Source of the DNA: Eucommia ulmoides
Taxonomy: Eukaryota; Streptophyta; Magnoliopsida; Garryales; Eucommiaceae
DNA length: 64,000 bases
Assembly (NCBI GenBank): GCA_016647705.1
Contig: CM028328.1
Location: 5,977,311 to 6,041,310, forward strand
Reading direction: 5' to 3'
Shown: in pieces, positions 58,592-64,000 of the stretch
How the letters are laid out: every line of letters begins with the position of its first letter
How positions within the stretch are numbered: the first letter of the stretch is position 1
Program-made: the position numbers and the translations under genes
The notes under the pieces: generated by a model
Seen by the model: only the letters and a program-made list of their open reading frames with translations
What the model was told of the DNA's origin: nothing
The model's database searches: none

Positions 58592-58785
58592 ATGTCACCA
58601 CCGGCCACTAGCCAGATCCGGACCACCAAACGCCACCGCTACCAAATCCAACCGCCGAACGCCACCGCCACCAGATCTGACCACCGAACGCCATCGCCAC
58701 CAAATCTGACCACCGAAAGCCACCGCCCATCCAGATCCGACCACCGAATTTCACCGCCATCCAAATCGGACAACCGTTGACCACT
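58592..58785. repeat. ~30-33-bp GC-rich tandem repeat
   Basis: About six units of ACCACCGAACGCCACCGCCA plus a CCAAATC(T/C)GA-like end. The plus-strand ORF (58592-58780) reflects this repeat and has a Pro/Ser/Thr-rich shadow product. Confidence 0.7.
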
Positions 58786-58790
58786 ACTAG

Positions 58791-61508
58791 TGTAAGACCC
58801 CGATTTCGCACGTACGTCAATTTAATTGCATTATTGAGTATTTAGAAAAATATGAGGGGAAAATATGCAAATTAAAAATTCAAATTAAAAGTTTAGGGGT
58901 CAATTTATAAATTTAGAAACTTTCAATCCAAACGTTGGGAGGTAAATTGGAATTTAACTTCTTTTTTAAAAATTTTAAGGGGTGAAATTACAAATTAAGA
59001 AAATCATAAATGATGAATTTAGATTAAAATAAAGATTTAAAGAATGAGGGGGAGAAAAGAGCAATTTAACAAAAGATTTAAAAAAAAAAAAAAAACACAT
59101 ATATCGTGTGTGTGTGTGTGTAGTGAGATCATCGGCGACAAGAGAGAGAGGAACGGGGAGATGTGGCATGCGATGATCAACCTCTACCACTCAATTCATG
59201 CATATAAAATGATATATGCAAAAAAAAAAAAATATGAGGATCAAACACTATCAGAAAAGGAGAAATCTAGAAATCTAGAGAGAGAGAGAGAATCGGAGGT
59301 GGGTGACGTCGGGCTGTTCGTGATCGCCGGTAGGGGTGGTTCTATTCTGATCGGCCGATAATTGTGGGAATGTGAGAGGGTGTGATCATCGCTGCTGTGT
59401 TCAGGCTTTGGATGGGTGGGTGATCAGCCATCGTTTGCCAACGTATGTGCGTGTATTTGTTCATCGGTGTGAGTTCGTTGTGTGTGTATGTAAACAGTGT
59501 GTGTGTGAGATCATGTGGGTGTGTCGTTCAGATGATTGTCGTGTCTGTATGTGTGTATGATAGGTGTTGTGGGTGTGAGTGCGTGACCGGCGGTGTGTGT
59601 GTGTCGGAGTGGTGTGTGTTTAGGTTCCGACAGTAGTGGTGGTGGCGTGAGTTCGGTGAGGCGACGATGGTGGGTGTGCTGTTGCCTGGTCGGGGTGGTT
59701 TTCCGGGGGTGTGCGTGTGTCGTTGGTCGGGTTGTGTGTAGAGTGGTCGCCGGCCGGTTGAGTGAAGTGTGTGTGTGTGTGTGTTGGCGGTGAGAACCCA
59801 GCGACCAAATACAGAGAAAAAAAAAATGAAGAAGAAGAAAGAAAAAGAAGAAAATGAAGGAGAAAAATTACACAAACACCCTAATAAAAATCCAAAAATT
59901 CATCTCGAGGCCGACGGAAGTTTCGGAGCAAGTAAAATCTAAATCGATTACCATTGTTGTTAAATTGAATTATTAGCAAACGGGATTGTAATTTGGAATC
60001 GTTAATTCTAGTAATTTTTGTCACCGTCCGTATTAACAAATGCGTACAGTAATTATTAACGAAACGAAATTTACCAAATAAAATTTTTTCCTAATAAAAA
60101 GTGGGTACAGGGGAAATTACGGAATTTAGGGCCTGTATTGCATGATTCGGTTATTTTACATAAAATATTAATTTAGGCCATGTCACTATTAGGTTCACAG
60201 GCACTGGGGTATCAGTAGAAGATAGTTAGTAAAAAAAACTGTTCGGAACGGATAGCCAGGTGAGTGTACTGTCTTCTTGCCAAACTATTTTTCTATGTAT
60301 ATATATGATGAAATATGTGTTTACTTAAACTATACGAATTTATAAATGATATGGATCAAGCAGGATTTGGGTGAGTTGGTAAACTGGATTTTCGGAAGAT
60401 TTCGATGGTTTTTCGAAAAGAAGTTGAAAATCAATTTTTGTTGGATTTGGTGGAATCAGACGGTGTTTTTAAAAGAAAATAGAAAACATCTATTTTTCTG
60501 AAAATGCCTGGTTTTCTAAAAATAAAGGGTGAAAAAGTGGTTTTGATAAAATCAGACGTTTTCTTTAAAAGAAAGTGTGAAATATGATTTTTGGATTTAA
60601 AAGTTGGTTTTGAGAAAAAGAGATAGACGTGGTGATTTGACGATGTTGAGTAGACGATATTTATTGAGTTGTGATTCGATGATACTGTATTTGATTTGAC
60701 GATGCCATAGTATTTATCCGTTTCGGAGGAGTGATGTTTATCCACTTCGGAGAAGTGATGTTTATCTGCTTCGGTAGAGTGATGTTAGATGTTGATACTG
60801 CACAGTGATTATTCGCTTCGGCGGAGTGATGGGTGTTCGTAGGAAGGCATATCCTACAGATGGTACGGTACCGTTGCTAACTCTCGATCGTGAGATTAAA
60901 ATGATTACTAGAGTTGGCCAGTGTGTGTTTGAGTTGTGTGCTTAAAAAGTGTGTTTGAGATGTGTGCTTGAAATGTGGTGTTTTACGTATATTGGTTGAT
61001 TTGATATTTATTATCGTGGTGATTAGTATGATTTTTATATTAGTTGGATTTGAATGGAATTTAATTATGTCGCTTTATTTTCCCTGCTTTTATACTGGGG
61101 ATTTTACGAGTTATGTGGTATTTATAAACTTACGCTTGATCCATTTAGATGTTGTAGAATGAGTTTTTATTATTAAAGATATTTTTACGAAGAAGGCAAT
61201 ACACTCGCAGGTGAAGCAGCTAGGAGTCGGTCCCCTACTGGCGCTAGGTAGAGTCCTACGATGGAGTCGTGTGGAGGGTTGAGATGAGCTTTCTGAGGCG
61301 AACCTGTGAGGGGTTCATGGTATTATATCTTGTTGTTAGTATATTTGGAGAACGGGTGTGTTTCCATAACAGAATATATATAGCTTTATGTAGATGATGA
61401 TTTATTTATATATGTGCATATTGCCGTGTAATAGATGGTTGGTTGGTTGTTTTCAGTGATGTCATGATGTTGTCACGTCAGTCCGGGATATCGGGACGGG
61501 TCGTGACA
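58791..61508. mobile_element. Solo LTR, 2.7 kb
   Basis: Starts TGTAAGACCC and ends GGGTCGTGACA, imperfect inverted ends of the TG...CA type used by Ty3/gypsy LTRs. It is flanked by ACTAG (58786-58790) and ACTTG (61509-61513), a 5-bp duplication with one change. No gag or pol lies between, so it is a single LTR left after recombination. It contains a GT-rich region (59440-59800) whose ORFs are not genes, and the 24-bp repeats at 60713. Confidence 0.8.
60713..60834. repeat. 24-bp repeats inside the LTR
   Basis: TTATCCGTTTCGGAGGAGTG (60713), TTATCCACTTCGGAGAAGTG, TTATCTGCTTCGGTAGAGTG, then a spaced TTATTCGCTTCGGCGGAGTG (about 60809), each followed by ATG. Each unit pairs CACTTC-like with GAAGTG-like halves. 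Confidence 0.75.
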
Positions 61509-61965
61509 ACTTGCCAGATCTAGCGTCAGATCTTACCTAGTTCGCCGCATCTGATGAGAGAGGGAGGAAGAGAGAGAGAAAAAAGGGTTTAGAGTGAGAG
61601 AGAAGATAGAGAGTGAAAATTTGGACCAAAAAATATTAGAGAGAGAGACGATATAGTGAGAGTAAGTGAACAGTGAGTGGTCAGAAATAAAAAGAAAGAG
61701 AGCACGTTAACAGTTAACGTAAATGAGAGAGAGGGATTTGTTTTAGGGGTATGTGTGTCTTTTTACTACCTTTTTTGTCTTTAGGAGGACCAAAAACTTA
61801 ATTAGTTGTACTTTTAGGTCCGATGGCTACATGAACAGTTCAAAATGGTTGTTTACTAAATGGATTCTTAAATAAGGATTAAATAATAAAAACCTCTAAA
61901 ATTTAAAGGGTTAAAAAATAATTTAATTTAACAACCTTAAAAGTGGGGGTGTGAATTTTTTAGAC

Positions 61966-62347
61966 TACTCATTCAAAAACTTCTTATATTGTATTTATTA
62001 TATAGATTTGTGTGAGATATTTAGGATAGGTTGTTAGTTTATTAAAAATATTATATGATATAAAATTATAATAATTTAATTTTTATTTGATCTTAGGATC
62101 TAATTCAAGGGTTGAAAAATGTCTTCCGAAATTTTATAATTTTGGCCTTTGAATATCTAATTCAAGGGTAAAAAATATCTCAAATATAAAATATATCCTG
62201 ATTTATGGAATACAAAATGAGTGGAATTATATTTTTCATCTAAATTTGCATAAAATAGACAATAAAAAATAACCTTTATTTGAATTTTTATTTTATGTGT
62301 CTTTGTTAAAAAAATAAAAAGAAGAATAGAAGTAGAGATAGAGAAAA
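61966..62347. other. AT-rich spacer
   Basis: Only AT-rich sequence between the GTTAAC-rich element and the Mutator-like element at 62357. No gene or repeat with defined ends. Confidence 0.5.
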
Positions 62348-62356
62348 AAAGTTATA

Positions 62357-63736
62357 GGGATAATAACATTTTTAATCCCTCACAAACGGCTAGGGTGCTC
62401 AATTGAACCATTGCATTTAGAAGTTGACACATTTGGTTATTCACATTTGATTTTCGTTCTAAATTAGCGCCTGAACAAGATGTCGTTAATGAAATTGGAC
62501 ATAAATATATAGCCACGTGCAAAGCACATGACTGTTTGGGCAAGGACAAATCCGTCAATTCGTTCACCACTACCTCACTACCCAACGTTCTGGCAAGGGC
62601 ACAATGTCCGGAGGAGAGTGACCGAAGAGCAGAGAAATCAAAGAGGAGCGATCGATCAATAATATTTTTGATTGTTTGGAGTAAAGAGATCAAAGAGCAG
62701 AGCGATTGATCATCTTTTTTACAAAACGAAGAACGAAGATGAAGTGAAGTGAAGTGAAGACGAAGAACAAAGAGGGTTTTGGAGTTCAGACGAATTTGGA
62801 GGCCGATTGAAGTTAGGGTTTTCGATGGCCCTAAGAACTAAAGATCTAGAGCAATTTGGAACTCCATTTTACAATAAGTAAATTCAAGATCAAGCGATTT
62901 CTTTTCTGAACAAATTTTTCACTTTTTAGGGTTTGGTATTTTATTAATCTGTATGTGTATTTATTTCACCTGTTGATTCGTTCATCAATAAGTTTGTTCT
63001 AGAAACCATTTTGATTTCGATGAATATTCTAGTTCGAGATTATCAAAATTAAATGATTACCATTATGTAGCCACAATTCAACGAAATTTGAGTTTACAGG
63101 TTGTTCGATTTCATGTTTAATTGTTATTTGAATCGGTATTTTGTTCCCTCTAGAAACAGAATCGTGTTTGGTAACACGATAGAATTTTGTGTCCTATAAC
63201 GACATTATTCTAAAATTGTTTTCTCAACAATTATTATTTTTTAATTTATTTTTTAAATATATGATAATAAATATCAAATTATACCTAATTTTAAAAAATA
63301 AACATTAATTAAAAATAGATATTTAAAAATATTGACATATTAAATATAAATACCGTACATATTTTAAATAGATATCTAATTTGACTAAATATGATTTTTG
63401 GCGACAAAAATACAATTGTATAGCGAAATCTTTTTTTATCGAAGATGACAAATAATGTTTCGTAGTTAATAGTTCATCGATCAATAGCAAAATTGAGTAT
63501 TAGGAATTAAAATTGAAGTGCACGTATGTAAATTTTTAGACTTTGACAGGGTTCATTTCTAATTCAAATTCCGAAATGTCCTTAATCAAAACTGTTACTT
63601 TGACTTAACAAAATCTTACTCATGAGTCAATTTGAATCGAAAATCAAATGTGAAGGACCAAATGTGTCAGCTTCCAAATGTGAGGGGTCACTTGAGTATC
63701 CAAGTAATTTGTCAGGGACCAAAAAATCATTATCCC
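62357..63736. mobile_element. Mutator-like element, 1,380 bp
   Basis: The two ends are inverted copies for about 115 bp at roughly 75-80% by eye (GGGATAAT..., CTCAA.TGA, TGACACATTTGGT, TTCACATTTGATTTTCG). They are flanked by AAAGTTATA (62348-62356) and AAAGTTATG (63737-63745), a 9-bp duplication with one difference. The interior has no transposase. ORFs at 62352-62693 (minus) and 63622-63852 (plus) run through the terminal repeats. Confidence 0.8.
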
Positions 63737-63871
63737 AAAGTTATGGCTATTTAACATTCACTTTCCTTGTTATTTTGTCCAAAACCATAAAAATTTTCAA
63801 TCATTTAAAATATATCGATCAGTCATTTATCATTTTGTCAAACATCATTTAACTTCCCCACACCCAATAAG
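63737..63871. other. Short AT-rich gap
   Basis: Right-hand target duplication of the Mutator-like element, then AT-rich sequence up to the SINE head. Confidence 0.4.
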
Positions 63872-64000
63872 TGTTAGTCCGGTTGGCAAGGAGAGATACT
63901 CATTTTCCTTGTTAACCTAGGTTTGACTTTCACAAGGAGCACTCTGAGAATTAAATCTTAAATGCACTAGACCGATGTAGGGGAGTGCTCCATTAAAATT
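63872..64000 (+). mobile_element. SINE head, runs off the window
   Basis: TTAGTCCGGTTGGCAAGG (A-box-like) is followed about 35 bases later by AGGTTTGACTTTC (B-box-like, GGTTCGANNC), the arrangement of a tRNA-derived Pol III promoter. The body continues AATTAAATCTTAAATGCACT and may extend past the right edge. A shortened relative is at about 20434-20512. Confidence 0.6.

Larger units (their letters stand above)
56935..61965. mobile_element. GTTAAC-rich element, split by LTR
   Basis: The left part (56935-58790) carries many TTAACGTTAAC-like motifs (perfect GTTAACGTTAAC at 57255 and 57493). The right part (61509-61965) carries CACGTTAACAGTTAACGTAA near 61706. The outer regions show weak inverted similarity (GGATTCATACCCCC near 56959 and the inverse of AATTCACACCCCC near 61950). 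It looks like one decayed inverted-end element interrupted at 58790 by a solo LTR. The boundaries and superfamily (Mutator-like) are uncertain. No transposase is visible. Confidence 0.4.

Noticed and set aside
59372..59875. Overlapping Cys/Val-rich and Thr/His-rich ORFs on both strands
   Set aside because: They lie in a GT-rich simple-sequence region inside the solo LTR and mirror each other; no gene.

Overview
This window is nuclear DNA from a flowering plant, most likely a eudicot. The evidence is the AT-rich intergenic sequence, plant-type intron structure, two plant genes with recognisable exons, and plant transposon families (Ty3/gypsy and other LTR remnants, Helitrons, hAT, Mutator-like elements, tRNA-type SINEs). 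I cannot name the species. Roughly four fifths of the window is repeat-derived. No tRNA, rRNA or CRISPR feature was seen.

There are three supported host genes, all on the minus strand. (1) 17884-20082 is an intronless 732-residue acidic protein of a plant-specific uncharacterised family. (2) 34213-40844 is a ten-exon SAWADEE HOMEODOMAIN HOMOLOG gene, closest to SHH2. Every splice phase closes, and the protein has an unusual ~450-residue repetitive tail. (3) 54411-55756 is a four-exon gene for the 88-residue elongation factor ELOF1/Elf1, with a probable intron in its 5' leader and a TATA box at 56598. They do not form an operon or cluster. SHH proteins act in chromatin silencing and ELOF1 in Pol II elongation.

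Layout. 1-3720: decayed gag-protease part and probable 5' LTR of a minus-strand Ty3/gypsy element that runs off the left edge. 4690-6984: a ~200-bp tandem duplication whose first copy carries a 1,887-bp Mutator-like fold-back element with a perfect 9-bp target duplication and nested CAGCTG and CCCGGG hairpins. 8800-9335: a stretch ending in a 32-codon ORF whose first 21 codons resemble DAD1. About 9390-15305: a block studded with the palindrome GTGGATATCCAC and built from 110-bp and 890-bp tandem duplications. 16770-17065: 147-bp repeats. 17884-20103: gene 1 and its leader. 20430-34200: intergenic, with a solo LTR remnant, MITEs, SINE heads, a hAT element with a perfect 8-bp target duplication, and several 200-300-bp tandem repeats. 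34213-40844: SHH2, whose enlarged introns 5, 6, 8 and 9 each hold a different MITE-like repeat. 41458-44836 and 47895-50218: two same-family non-autonomous Helitrons on the minus strand. 51958-52917: an LTR. 54041-54097: a 57-bp truncated SINE between 15-bp duplications. 54411-56605: ELOF1. 56935-61965: an element rich in GTTAACGTTAAC, split by a 2.7-kb solo LTR. 62357-63736: a Mutator-like element with ~115-bp inverted ends. 63872 to the right edge: a SINE head.

The strongest leads are the fold-back element with its built-in empty-site reference, the SHH2 repeat tail and MITE-filled introns, and three unrelated non-autonomous elements that each carry many copies of their own short palindrome.
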